DNA of 45,976 nt, taken from NCBI RefSeq assembly GCF_026719745.1, contig NZ_JAPPRQ010000131.1, positions 1 through 45,976 of the forward strand, read 5' to 3'. The translations under genes were made by a program, and so were the position numbers. Positions 18,301 through 26,534 of the stretch are shown piece by piece; the first letter of the stretch is position 1, and every line of letters begins with the position of its first letter. The notes beneath the pieces were generated by a model. The model did not search any database. It saw only the letters and a program-made list of their open reading frames with translations, and had not been told where the DNA came from. This DNA is from Clostridium sp. ZS2-4. Its GTDB lineage: Bacteria > Bacillota > Clostridia > Clostridiales > Clostridiaceae.

Positions 18301-18639
18301 ATGGAAAAAAAGAAGGTTTATATAGAAAATGAGATAATAGAGAAAGTTTTGTTTGAGTTGAAAGAAATAAAGGATTGCTGTGCTGAGGACACATTAAAGA
18401 TTAGAATGAGCAAAGTAATAAAAATGCTGAGTAAAGCGTCTGATTGCAATACTGAAAATTTATTAGAAGATGTGATTTATGAAGAAATGAAGGAATCCAT
18501 GACTAAGAATCCTGAATTACATTCTAAGTTATATATGTTGTATAGAAGCTTGACGGATGGAAAAATATCAGAAGAAGCTGCAAAACAATTATTTGAAACT
18601 TATTTGCAAATGTATCCAACTGATACAATCATTTATTAA
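18301..18639 (+). CDS. Hypothetical helical protein
   Basis: 112 residues from ATG 18301, behind AAGGGGGAA; the frame stays open upstream to 18235 without a better site. Predominantly charged helix, no signal peptide or membrane segment, two Cys early (DCCAED) and one at residue 53. I do not recognise a family. A perfect terminator overlaps the stop codon, so it is expressed as a single gene. Confidence 0.7.
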   Translation: MEKKKVYIENEIIEKVLFELKEIKDCCAEDTLKIRMSKVIKMLSKASDCNTENLLEDVIYEEMKESMTKNPELHSKLYMLYRSLTDGKISEEAAKQLFETYLQMYPTDTIIY

Positions 18640-18663
18640 AAAGGTACCTTTAGGTACCTTTTT
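18638..18663 (+). terminator. Terminator of the 112-residue gene
   Basis: AAAAAGGTACC (18638-18648) and GGTACCTTTTT (18653-18663) are perfectly complementary with a 4-nt loop. Confidence 0.9.
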
Positions 18664-18855
18664 ATGTATTTTAACTAACTTTTATATGTGGTATAAAGTC
18701 TATAATTTATTTGATTAACAATCATGTTATAAGGAAATAATAAATCTATGAGGTGTTTTGTAATAAATATTAAGTAATAAAATATATTGTTTATAAGGGA
18801 TATATTAAAAAAATAAGATTAGTGGAAGGGTTATAAGTTTAAGGAGGGAATTGAA

Positions 18856-20037
18856 ATGAGTGCAGTTGAATTAAAAGATGATGTATATTGGGTTGGCGTT
18901 AAGGATGCAGAACTTGAAATTTTTGACATAATAATGAAAACAGAGAAAGGAACTACATACAATTCTTACTTGATAGATGATGAAAAAGTTGCAGTTATAG
19001 ATAGCGTGAAAGATGGATTTTTAGATAAATCTATAGAGAGTATACAGGAAATAATAGGGGATAGGAAAATCGACTATATCATAGTTCAACATACAGAACT
19101 TGATCACAGTGGTGCATTAAAAAGAATGTTAGAGATTTATCCAGAAGCAGTAGTTGTCGCCTCACCAGCAGCATTAAATTACCTAAGTAATATTTTAAAT
19201 AGAGAGTTTAAATCTGAAAATGCAGTAAAAATAGGAGAACTTAATTTAGGCAAACACACATTGAAATTTATATCAGCTCCAAACTTGCATTGGCCTGATA
19301 CAATATTTACTTATGTTAAGGAAAAAAATGTTTTGTTTACATGTGATGTAACTGGAGCTCATTACTGTCCACAAGATATTATGAATGATCCTCATAATGA
19401 TGAATATTTAGAAGAATTTAAATATTATTTTGATGTAATAATGGGACCATTTAAAAAGTTTGTTTTAGCAGCATTAGAAAAAATTAAAGATTTAGATATA
19501 GATATTATTGCACCAAGTCATGGACCAATTCATACTGAAGGGCATATTAAGAAATCTCTTCAGATGTATAAAGAAATGTCAACAGAAGAAGAGTTAAAGC
19601 AAAATGTTCAAGTATTTTATATTTCAGCTTATCATAATACGGAAAGAATGGCAGAATATTTGGTAAGCAAGCTTAATGAAAATGGAATTAAGGCAGAAGC
19701 TCATGAGATAACTTCTATGAATATAAATGAGGCTGTAGAACTTGTTAATAAAGCAACAGGAATTCTTATAGGTTCTCCAACAATAAATCAGGATGCTGTA
19801 GAACCTGTTTGGAAATTGCTTACATCAATATGTGTAATACCAAACAGAGGAAAAGCAGCCGCAGCCTTTGGGTCTTATGGCTGGAGTGGAGAAGGGGTAC
19901 CAATGATGACTGAGAGATTAAAAGCTATGAAGTTTAAAACATTAGATGAAGGACTTAAGTTTAAACTTGTACCATCAGAAAAAGATTTTAAAATTGCAGA
20001 CGAGTTTATTGAAAAATTTATTAACATCATAGAATAA
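18856..20037 (+). CDS. fprA: FprA-family A-type flavodiiron protein
   Basis: 393 residues. Reduces O2 to water (some members NO) to protect an anaerobe. The beta-lactamase-like domain carries the diiron ligands H79-x-E81-x-D83, H84 nearby, H145, D164 and H222. The C-terminal flavodoxin domain (about 250-393) binds FMN. The separate rubredoxin partner is not adjacent. The AAGGAGGG site is strong. The last codons and the stop TAA lie inside the first arm of a composite repeat (copy 2). Confidence 0.95.
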   Translation: MSAVELKDDVYWVGVKDAELEIFDIIMKTEKGTTYNSYLIDDEKVAVIDSVKDGFLDKSIESIQEIIGDRKIDYIIVQHTELDHSGALKRMLEIYPEAVVVASPAALNYLSNILNREFKSENAVKIGELNLGKHTLKFISAPNLHWPDTIFTYVKEKNVLFTCDVTGAHYCPQDIMNDPHNDEYLEEFKYYFDVIMGPFKKFVLAALEKIKDLDIDIIAPSHGPIHTEGHIKKSLQMYKEMSTEEELKQNVQVFYISAYHNTERMAEYLVSKLNENGIKAEAHEITSMNINEAVELVNKATGILIGSPTINQDAVEPVWKLLTSICVIPNRGKAAAAFGSYGWSGEGVPMMTERLKAMKFKTLDEGLKFKLVPSEKDFKIADEFIEKFINIIE

Positions 20038-20087
20038 AATTGTGAAACAATTTTATTCTAGTAACCAGTGGCCAATCCCCAGTCCCT
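20031..20087 (+). repeat. Composite hairpin-heptamer repeat element, copy 2
   Basis: AGAATAAAATTGT (20031-20043) and ACAATTTTATTCT (20047-20059) form a perfect 13-bp hairpin with loop GAA, followed by AGTA and heptamers beginning ACCAGTG (20063-20087). The fprA stop codon at 20035-20037 is inside the left arm. Confidence 0.8.
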
Positions 20088-20097
20088 AGGATTTTAC

Positions 20098-20125
20098 ACT
20101 CTTTCGGGTGAAAGAGTTTTATTTA
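20098..20125 (+). terminator. Terminator downstream of fprA
   Basis: ACTCTTTC (20098-20105) and GAAAGAGT (20110-20117) with a GGGT loop, then TTTATTT. It lies after repeat copy 2, so the repeat is transcribed within the fprA 3' UTR. Confidence 0.75.
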
Positions 20126-20140
20126 ACAGTTTTTTTAATA

Positions 20141-20213
20141 AAGGCATTTAGCCTTAGAACAAGTAATATTTCGCTTGAGCTATCGCTTTCGGAGCTTACC
20201 AGCTCTTTACTTG
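20141..20213 (+). other. Structured non-coding stretch
   Basis: Hairpin AAGGC-attta-GCCTT (20141-20155) is followed by an outer stem CAAGTAA (20160-20166) with TTACTTG (20207-20213) that encloses GAGCT-tacc-AGCTC (20192-20205). No open frame. It could be a small RNA, or debris of a repeat element. Confidence 0.35.
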
Positions 20214-20226
20214 AATAGATAATATC

Positions 20227-20262
20227 AAAAGCTAGTGAAAAATTAAAATTTCACTAGCTTTT
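20227..20262 (+). terminator. Terminator-like hairpin before the acidic-protein gene
   Basis: AAAAGCTAGTGAAA (20227-20240) and TTTCACTAGCTTTT (20249-20262) form a perfect 14-bp stem with an 8-nt loop. The A/T-flanked form works in both directions. The stem AAAGCTAGT recurs at 45766. Confidence 0.7.
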
Positions 20263-20330
20263 ATAGTGTATTATTTTTTGCCAATTATGATAAAATATAA
20301 TGATATAAAACAAATAAGGGAGTGATTGAA

Positions 20331-20720
20331 GTGAAAGAAAGAAAAATTATAGAATTCTTAGGAAAAAATGATTTAAGTGATGTTGAAGAATTGGATTATG
20401 AAGATGGAATGGTGGTTTCAAGATTTTTTTATGATTTTGATGAAGATGAGTTGTCAGCGGCTAAGAATTATGCAAGTGATGAAAGTGGTGATACAGAAGA
20501 TGGAGAAGTATGGAAAGAAGAATTTTATATACCATACTTAAATGACATAGCGGCAGATAATGTTGGAGAGATAATTGAAGAGGTTATTGAAGAGTTTGAG
20601 TTAGTGGCTCAGTATGTTTCTTATGGAGTAGATGAAGAACAAGAACGAAATGAATTTATAGCTGTATTCTCAAAAGAAGATTTTGATATTGAAGAAGTTT
20701 TAGATAAATTAGATCTTTAG
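20331..20720 (+). CDS. Hypothetical strongly acidic protein
   Basis: 129 residues from GTG 20331, 6 nt after AAGGGAGTG; an upstream GTG at 20322 overlaps that ribosome site and is less likely. Asp and Glu dominate throughout, with few basic residues, no Cys and no membrane segment. I do not recognise a family. The FMN reductase starts 18 nt downstream and is probably co-transcribed. Confidence 0.7.
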   Translation: MKERKIIEFLGKNDLSDVEELDYEDGMVVSRFFYDFDEDELSAAKNYASDESGDTEDGEVWKEEFYIPYLNDIAADNVGEIIEEVIEEFELVAQYVSYGVDEEQERNEFIAVFSKEDFDIEEVLDKLDL

Positions 20721-20738
20721 TGTGGAGTGATATAGATT

Positions 20739-21287
20739 TTGAAAACATTAATATTTATGGCTTCACCAAATAAAAAGGGTAATACACAAGCTATGATGGA
20801 AGCTTTCTTAAAGGGGTTAAAAGGAGAAATTCATATTATCAACTCTTATGATGTGGATGTTAAACCATGTATTGATTGCAAATATTGTTATACACACGTA
20901 GGAGAATGTTCTATAAAAGATGAGATGACCGCTATTTATAAAATAATTGATGAGAGTGATAACATAATTGTATTTTCACCTATGTATTTTGCTTCTTATC
21001 CTGGAACTTTTAAAAATATAATAGATAGGACTCAGGTTTACTGGAGTAAAAGATATATATTGAAAATAGATGAGCCTAATAAGAATAAAAAAGGGGTATT
21101 ATTTCTCAATGCTGGAAGCCAATGGAATGAAATGTTTAAACCTATGGAAAATATGTTTAAATATTTTATTAAAACCTTACACGGAGAATTAGTAGAGAGT
21201 GTGTATGTACCCAATACTGACAATAATCCTATAGTAAATAATCATAAGGTTATTCAAGAATTATATAAAATTGCAAAAGATATATAA
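20739..21287 (+). CDS. NAD(P)H-dependent FMN reductase, flavodoxin-like, with Cys cluster
   Basis: 182 residues starting at TTG 20739. The N-terminus FMASPNKKGNTQAMMEAFLKG holds the FMN phosphate loop. CIDCKYCYTHVGEC and SPMYFASYPGTFKNIIDRT are typical of the iron-sulfur flavoprotein and NAD(P)H-quinone reductase branch. Three or four clustered Cys suggest an Fe-S or redox centre, but the classic ISF spacing cannot be confirmed by eye. Substrate unknown. It is followed by a perfect bidirectional terminator. Confidence 0.8.
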   Translation: MKTLIFMASPNKKGNTQAMMEAFLKGLKGEIHIINSYDVDVKPCIDCKYCYTHVGECSIKDEMTAIYKIIDESDNIIVFSPMYFASYPGTFKNIIDRTQVYWSKRYILKIDEPNKNKKGVLFLNAGSQWNEMFKPMENMFKYFIKTLHGELVESVYVPNTDNNPIVNNHKVIQELYKIAKDI

Positions 21288-21326
21288 AGTAAGCACAAGC
21301 TGTGTAGAATAGCTTGTGCTTACTTT
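21286..21326. terminator. Perfect 16-bp bidirectional terminator
   Basis: AAAGTAAGCACAAGCT (21286-21301) and AGCTTGTGCTTACTTT (21311-21326) with a 9-nt loop. It separates the FMN reductase from the convergent Spo0E-like gene. Confidence 0.9.
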
Positions 21327-21331
21327 ATATA

Positions 21332-21523
21332 TTATGCTATATACTTACAATTATTATTAACAATTGCATTAGTGTAATCATTTAAATATTTGTCCAATTG
21401 TTGACTGGCTGTAATAACTACTTCACTGGTAGGTTCATAATACAGTAAAAGAGAATTAAGAATTTCTCTATAATATTCAATTGTTAAATTAAGCAACTCT
21501 AAGATTTGTAAAGTGCTATTCAT
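21332..21523 (-). CDS. Spo0E-like aspartyl-phosphate phosphatase
   Basis: 63 residues. Two helices and the signature SQQLDKYLNDY (family SxxLD) identify the Spo0E family of small phosphatases, which remove phosphate from Spo0A and delay sporulation. The length is normal. AAGGAAGGA lies about 11 nt before ATG on the minus strand. The 397-bp gap upstream (21524-21920) holds its promoter and that of glpX. Assignment rests on the motif and size only. Confidence 0.75.
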   Translation of the reverse strand: MNSTLQILELLNLTIEYYREILNSLLLYYEPTSEVVITASQQLDKYLNDYTNAIVNNNCKYIA

Positions 21524-21762
21524 TAAGTATCGTCCTTCCTTAAAAGTTAGTAAATTTATTTTAGCAGATTTTTGAAAAAATGTGAAGTAATTTCAATGTA
21601 TAAAAACATGCAAAAAGTATCAGAATGTCCTATAAAATAGCATACAAAACATAGTTTTTATCAAATATTAAAAGTTTTTAGCTGAAAAATGTAAAATTAG
21701 AAAATAGTGGATAAATAGGGAACGTTTGAATATTTTGAAAATACAATCTAACAACAAATGTA

Positions 21763-21791
21763 TTGAAATATGTCTGAATATGTTGTATAAA
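21763..21791 (+). promoter_or_regulatory. Promoter of glpX
   Basis: TTGAAA (21763-21768), a 17-bp spacer and TATAAA (21786-21791), about 120 nt before the ribosome site. Nothing else definable is seen in the gap 21524-21920. Confidence 0.5.
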
Positions 21792-21920
21792 TAATATATG
21801 TGATACAATATTTAAAGAGAATATATAAATGTGATTATGTTTTTATATAGCGTTTTGAGAAATATGAGGGAATATATAGTGAAAATAAAGTATTAAAGTG
21901 CAAAAATGGAGGGTAAATAA

Positions 21921-22889
21921 ATGACAAATATTGATATAGCTATGGGATTAGTTAGAGTTACTGAAGCAGCTGCTCTTAGAGGAGTAAAATTCATGGGAAG
22001 AGGCGACAAAAATGCTGCTGACCAAGAAGCTGTTAATGGAATGGAAGATGCATTTAATATGATGCCAGTTCGTGGAACAGTTGTAATTGGAGAAGGAGAA
22101 CTTGATGAAGCACCAATGTTGTATATTGGACAAAAGGTAGGTGTAGGTGACGACAATATGCCAGAAATGGATATTGCAGTAGATCCTATTGATGGCACAG
22201 TTCTTATTGCAAAAGGCTTACCTAATTCAATAGCTGTTGTAGCAATGGGACCTAAAGGAAGTCTTCTGCATGCACCAGATATGTATATGCAGAAAATTGC
22301 TGTTGGAGCGGGAGCAAAAGGTGCTATTGATATCAATAAATCACCAAAAGAAAATATATTGAATGTTGCTAAAGCTCTAGATAAAGATGTTACAGAATTA
22401 ACTATAATTGTACAAGAAAGAGAAAGACATGATTATATAGTTGAACAGGCAAGAGAAGTAGGAGCTAGAGTAAAGTTATTTGGTGAAGGTGACGTGGCAG
22501 CTATTTTAGCATGCGGTTTTGAAAATACAGGTATTGATATTATGATGGGAACAGGTGGAGCACCAGAAGGAGTTATTGCTGCTGCAGCAATCAAATGTAT
22601 GGGAGGAGAAATGCAAGCTAAACTTGAGCCTCATACTGAAGAAGAAAGACAAAGATGTATTGCTATGGGTATAGAAGATTTTAATAAGGTATTGACAATA
22701 GATGATTTAGTAAAATCTGATGATGTATATTTTGCAGCTACAGCTTTGACAGATTGTGATTTGTTGAAAGGAGTAGTATACTCTAAAAATCATACAGCTT
22801 CAACTCATTCAGTAATAATGAGATCAAAAACTGGGACAGTAAGATTTGTTGAGGCTATACATCATATAAATAAAACTTGCCTTCTATAA
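21921..22889 (+). CDS. glpX: Fructose-1,6-bisphosphatase class II (GlpX)
   Basis: 322 residues. Converts fructose-1,6-bisphosphate to fructose-6-phosphate in gluconeogenesis. Metal and substrate motifs are GRGDKNAADQEAV (about 31-43), GEGELDEAPML and DPIDGT, all in the expected order. The length is typical. Ribosome site GGAGGG 8 nt before ATG. Single-gene unit, with a terminator behind it. Its position beside hprK fits central carbon control. Confidence 0.95.
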   Translation: MTNIDIAMGLVRVTEAAALRGVKFMGRGDKNAADQEAVNGMEDAFNMMPVRGTVVIGEGELDEAPMLYIGQKVGVGDDNMPEMDIAVDPIDGTVLIAKGLPNSIAVVAMGPKGSLLHAPDMYMQKIAVGAGAKGAIDINKSPKENILNVAKALDKDVTELTIIVQERERHDYIVEQAREVGARVKLFGEGDVAAILACGFENTGIDIMMGTGGAPEGVIAAAAIKCMGGEMQAKLEPHTEEERQRCIAMGIEDFNKVLTIDDLVKSDDVYFAATALTDCDLLKGVVYSKNHTASTHSVIMRSKTGTVRFVEAIHHINKTCLL

Positions 22890-22911
22890 AAAATAAAATT
22901 TGAAAATAATT

Positions 22912-22948
22912 TGACCACTACATATAATTTGTTTGTGGTCATTTTTTT
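22912..22948 (+). terminator. Terminator of glpX
   Basis: TGACCAC (22912-22918) and GTGGTCA (22935-22941) followed by seven T's. The loop is long (16 nt) and contains an ACA/TGT pair. Confidence 0.8.
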
Positions 22949-23106
22949 ATGAATTTTATGTGGAAAATGAAGGATAATATGTTTAGGGAATATAGAAAAA
23001 GTTATTTTATGTCTAGAATTATAGATAAAAATATTTTAATATTGTAAAATATACATAACGATTACATACATTTTAGATTACAAAAGTAGAAAAGAGAGGA
23101 AAAATA

Positions 23107-24024
23107 ATGGCCATAACAGTTGAAAAGTTAGTTAAAGATTTGAATTTGGAAATATTAGTTGAAGGTAAGCCAGGTACTGAAATAAAAACAAGTGACATAA
23201 ACAGACCAGGACTTCAATTTTCAGGATATTATAGTTATTTTGCTAATGAAAGAGTTCAAATAGTAGGAAGAGCTGAATGGAGTTTTTTAGAAACAATGCA
23301 GATTCAGGTCATGAAAAAAAGAATGAAAAAATTTTTCCAGTTTGAAACTCCATGTATTATTATAGCTAGAGATTTGGAACCACATGATGAGTTTATAGAG
23401 CACGCTAAGAAAAATAAGAGATGGGTGGTTAGAAGTAAATTACTTACTACTCAAGTTGTAACAAAACTTAAGAATTACCTTGACGCTCAGCTGGCACCAG
23501 AAACTAGATTGCATGGAGTCCTGTTAGATGTATATGGTATTGGTATTTTGATAACTGGAGAGAGTGGAATAGGTAAAAGTGAGACGGCTCTAGAGCTTAT
23601 AAAGAGAGGACATAGATTGGTAGCAGATGATGCTGTTGATATAAAAGAGATAGATGGTATTCTGCATGGAACAGCACCATATATAACTTCAGGTATGATG
23701 GAGGTTAGAGGTATGGGAATAATAGATGTACCCGCTCTTTATGGATTGAGTTCAGTATTAGAAGAAAAGACCGTAGATCTGGTAATATACCTAGAACAGT
23801 GGAAGACTGAACAAAATTATGACAGACTTGGTATAGACGAACAATATTTAGAAATATTAAATATTCCAATTAAAAGGCTAACTATTCCTATAAGACCTGG
23901 AAGAAATATTGCAGTTATAATAGAGGCTGCTGCAGCAAATTATAGATACAGTCTAGTATCTAAAGTATCTCCAGTTGAGACAATAGATAAGAGAATGGAA
24001 GAAATGTTCAGTAATGAAAAGTAA
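23107..24024 (+). CDS. hprK: HPr kinase/phosphorylase
   Basis: 305 residues. Phosphorylates HPr on Ser46 in response to glycolytic metabolites and so drives CcpA-type catabolite control; it also reverses the reaction. The P-loop GESGIGKS is at 151-158 (K157), the catalytic H136 precedes it in RLHGV, D174-D175 lie in the DDAVD motif, and the HprK signature EVRGMGIIDV is near 199. Overlaps the downstream cyclo-ligase gene by 11 nt. Confidence 0.97.
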   Translation: MAITVEKLVKDLNLEILVEGKPGTEIKTSDINRPGLQFSGYYSYFANERVQIVGRAEWSFLETMQIQVMKKRMKKFFQFETPCIIIARDLEPHDEFIEHAKKNKRWVVRSKLLTTQVVTKLKNYLDAQLAPETRLHGVLLDVYGIGILITGESGIGKSETALELIKRGHRLVADDAVDIKEIDGILHGTAPYITSGMMEVRGMGIIDVPALYGLSSVLEEKTVDLVIYLEQWKTEQNYDRLGIDEQYLEILNIPIKRLTIPIRPGRNIAVIIEAAAANYRYSLVSKVSPVETIDKRMEEMFSNEK

Positions 24025-24562
24025 AAAAGAAATAAGAGAATATATAAATGAAAAACGATTATTGCTAAAAGCTGAAGAAAAACTAGAATTTGATACATTG
24101 ATATTTAATAAATTAATAAACAGCAAAGAATATATAGATTCAAAGCATATTTTTACTTATGTAAGTTTTAATAATGAAGTAGATACTCAGAGATTTATAC
24201 AACATGCTTTGCAAGATGACAAGTGTGTGTATGTTCCTAAGGTTATTTCAAAACAAAAAGGAATGAAGGCTATTCAAATAAAAAGCGTAAATGAATTAAA
24301 AAAAGGTATGTATGGGATTTGGGAGCCTGCAAGTTTTGAATTTTCAGTAGATGAACAGGTTATAGATTTAGTAGTGGTTCCAGGAATTGCTTTTGATATT
24401 TTTGGAGGAAGAGTAGGATATGGCGGAGGATTTTATGATAGATTTTTAAAAAAGTTAAACTCTAATGCTGTAAAGCTTGCTTTAGCTTATGATTTTCAAG
24501 TTATGGACAAAGTTCCTGTTGAAATTCATGATGTGTTTATAGATAGAATAATTACTAACTAA
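24014..24562 (+). CDS. 5-formyltetrahydrofolate cyclo-ligase
   Basis: 182 residues. Converts 5-formyl-THF to 5,10-methenyl-THF with ATP. The signature VVPGIAFDIFGGRVGYGGGFYDRFL (about 119-143) contains the GxGxGYYD-type nucleotide loop. The start lies within the end of hprK. No clear terminator follows. It connects with the folate block at 30-35 kb. Confidence 0.93.
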   Translation: MKSKKEIREYINEKRLLLKAEEKLEFDTLIFNKLINSKEYIDSKHIFTYVSFNNEVDTQRFIQHALQDDKCVYVPKVISKQKGMKAIQIKSVNELKKGMYGIWEPASFEFSVDEQVIDLVVVPGIAFDIFGGRVGYGGGFYDRFLKKLNSNAVKLALAYDFQVMDKVPVEIHDVFIDRIITN

Positions 24563-24606
24563 AATGTAAAAACTAACCTTGTTAAACAAATATGGTTGGT
24601 GGTAGA

Positions 24607-24714
24607 ATGCAGGTTTTAGATATTTTAAATGACTTTAAAGAAGTGAAACAAGTTCTGGATATGGATATAAACACTAAGTATGTTAAATTGAGTAAAATAA
24701 AAAATATGATATAA
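24607..24714 (+). CDS. Possible 35-residue peptide
   Basis: ATG 24607 after GGTTGGTGG opens a 35-codon frame rich in Asp, Lys and Val (MQVLDILNDFKEV...). Its end overlaps the promoter of the next gene. I do not recognise it; it may be chance. Confidence 0.25.
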   Translation: MQVLDILNDFKEVKQVLDMDINTKYVKLSKIKNMI

Positions 24715-24715
24715 T
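24688..24715 (+). promoter_or_regulatory. Promoter of the M18 aminopeptidase gene
   Basis: TTGAGT (24688-24693), a 16-bp spacer and a perfect TATAAT (24710-24715). Confidence 0.55.
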
Positions 24716-24774
24716 ATATAACGTATGTAAAATATATTATGATTTATATAATAAGCTAATAGGGGGAAATGACT

Positions 24775-26181
24775 TTGGAAAAGGAAAAAAAATTAGAAAA
24801 AAAATATGAATATGCATGGAATAAGTATTCTAAGGAAGATTTAGAAAAAGTATTTGAATTGAATGATAGATACATAGAGTTTATGTCTAAATGTAAAACA
24901 GAAAGAGAATGTATTGATAAGTTTATAGTTCTTGCAGAAAAAGCAGGATATAGAAACTTAGATGATATAATAAAGTTAAATGGAAGTCTTAAGGCTGGAG
25001 ATAAGGTTTATGCAAATAACATGGGTAAAACTTTAGCTATGTTTATAATAGGTAGTGAAGAACTTCAAAAGGGTATGAGTATCCTTGGAGCTCACGTTGA
25101 CTCTCCAAGACTTGATTTAAAACAAAACCCATTGTATGAAGATACAGATTTAGCATTATTAGATACTCATTACTATGGTGGAATTAAAAAATACCAATGG
25201 GTTACATTACCTCTTGCAATTCATGGAGTTATGGTAAAGAAAGATGGAACAGTGATAAATGTGGTTATAGGTGAAGATATAAGTGATCCTGTAGTAGGAA
25301 TTTCAGATTTATTAGTTCATCTGTCAGCAGACCAGCTTCAAAAGAAATTAGCTAAAGGTATCGAAGGAGAAGATTTAAATATCTTAGTTGGAAGTATGCC
25401 TGTTGAAGACAAAGAAGCTAAAAGCAGAGTAAAACAGAACATATTAAAGATATTAAATGAAAAATATGATATAGATGAAGAAGATTTTGTATCAGCAGAG
25501 CTTGAAGTAGTTCCAGCTGGTCCTGCAAGACATTATGGACTTGATAAAAGTATGGTTATGGCATATGGTCATGATGACAGAGTATGTTCTTTTACATCCT
25601 TTGAAGCAATGCTAAAAATAGATAATCCGTCAAAAACTTGTGTTACTCTTTTAGTTGATAAAGAAGAAGTAGGAAGTATTGGTGCTACAGGAATGCACTC
25701 TAGATTCTTTGAAAATACTGTAGCTGAGGTTATGAATTTATGTGGAGATTATGGTGAATTAAAGGTAAGACGTGCTCTTTCAAATTCTAAAATGCTTTCA
25801 TCAGATGTAAGTGCTGCTTATGATCCAAATTATCCATCAGTAATGGAAAAGAAAAACTGTGCTTACTTTGGTAAGGGGATAGTATTCAATAAATATACAG
25901 GCGCAAGAGGAAAATCAGGCTGCAACGATGCAAATCCAGAATATATTGCACAAATAAGAGCTATGATGGAAAAGCATAATGTATCATGGCAAACGTCTGA
26001 ACTTGGAAAGGTAGACCAAGGCGGCGGCGGTACTATAGCTTATATACTTGCTGAATATGGTATGGAAGTTATAGACTGTGGTGTTGCAGTTCAAAACATG
26101 CATGCTCCATGGGAAGTTGTAAGCAAAGCAGACGTATATGAAACGATGAGAGGATATTATGCGTTTTTACTGGAAGCTTAA
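24775..26181 (+). CDS. M18-family aminopeptidase
   Basis: 468 residues from TTG 24775, which is correctly spaced from AGGGGGAA; ATG 24769 is only 2 nt from that site. A cobalt/zinc metallo-aminopeptidase of the aspartyl/lysyl aminopeptidase family. Metal and catalytic motifs in order: GAHVDSPRLDL (His and Asp ligands), GHDDRVCSF, KEEVGSIGATGMHS and, near the end, the NMHAPWEVVSKAD His. The length agrees with the type I enzymes of clostridia (ApeA-like). Confidence 0.92.
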   Translation: MEKEKKLEKKYEYAWNKYSKEDLEKVFELNDRYIEFMSKCKTERECIDKFIVLAEKAGYRNLDDIIKLNGSLKAGDKVYANNMGKTLAMFIIGSEELQKGMSILGAHVDSPRLDLKQNPLYEDTDLALLDTHYYGGIKKYQWVTLPLAIHGVMVKKDGTVINVVIGEDISDPVVGISDLLVHLSADQLQKKLAKGIEGEDLNILVGSMPVEDKEAKSRVKQNILKILNEKYDIDEEDFVSAELEVVPAGPARHYGLDKSMVMAYGHDDRVCSFTSFEAMLKIDNPSKTCVTLLVDKEEVGSIGATGMHSRFFENTVAEVMNLCGDYGELKVRRALSNSKMLSSDVSAAYDPNYPSVMEKKNCAYFGKGIVFNKYTGARGKSGCNDANPEYIAQIRAMMEKHNVSWQTSELGKVDQGGGGTIAYILAEYGMEVIDCGVAVQNMHAPWEVVSKADVYETMRGYYAFLLEA

Positions 26182-26211
26182 AAATAATTAATAATCGCTG
26201 GAGATGCTGTA

Positions 26212-26346
26212 ATGGATAAAATTTTTCAGTTTTTAAATGATCCAGCTAACAAGGGAAAACTGTATGTTTTATTTGTGGTAATAGGAATTGGAATGATATT
26301 TAATACCATAAAAAGAGTAATGGATGAAATAAAAAGAAGAAAATAA
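26212..26346 (+). CDS. 44-residue single-pass membrane protein
   Basis: ATG 26212 has GGAG 8 nt upstream. The product begins MDKIFQFLNDPANKGK, has one hydrophobic helix (about 17-33, LYVLFVVIGIGMIF) and ends in a very basic tail (KRVMDEIKRRK). It lies 30 nt after the aminopeptidase gene and before a good terminator, so it is the last gene of that transcript. Topology by the positive-inside rule would put the C-terminus in the cytoplasm. Family not recognised. Confidence 0.65.
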   Translation: MDKIFQFLNDPANKGKLYVLFVVIGIGMIFNTIKRVMDEIKRRK

Positions 26347-26352
26347 ACTAGT

Positions 26353-26394
26353 AGCATGTGAGATTTTTAAATAAGATTCACATGCTTTATTTTG
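26353..26394 (+). terminator. Terminator after the 44-residue gene
   Basis: AGCATGTGA (26353-26361) and TCACATGCT (26378-26386), A/T-rich loop, then TTATTTT. Confidence 0.8.
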
Positions 26395-26444
26395 CTATTG
26401 GTAAAATGTGTTTTTGAAAAAATTCAAAATAATGTTTAAAAGTA

Positions 26445-26473
26445 TTGCAATGAATAAAATTGGATGATATAAT
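26445..26473 (+). promoter_or_regulatory. Promoter of ptsG
   Basis: TTGCAA (26445-26450), a 17-bp spacer and a perfect TATAAT (26468-26473). The start would be near 26480, giving a leader of about 330 nt. The gap 26347-26811 has no gene; its contents are listed separately. Confidence 0.7.
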
Positions 26474-26486
26474 GTAAACGTAGTCA
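26473..26486 (+). promoter_or_regulatory. cre-like site (CcpA) at the ptsG start
   Basis: TGTAAACGTAGTCA fits the loose catabolite-responsive consensus TGNAANCGNNNNCA and covers the end of the -10 and the start point. Two positions of the stricter consensus are not matched. Confidence 0.35.
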
Positions 26487-26534
26487 GGCTATGGTGAACA
26501 TTTGAAAAACTTATAATTTAAATAATGTAGCATT

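Noticed and set aside
22958-23047. 29-residue open frame between glpX and hprK
   Set aside because: Starts directly after the glpX terminator T-run without a ribosome site and has no helpful context.
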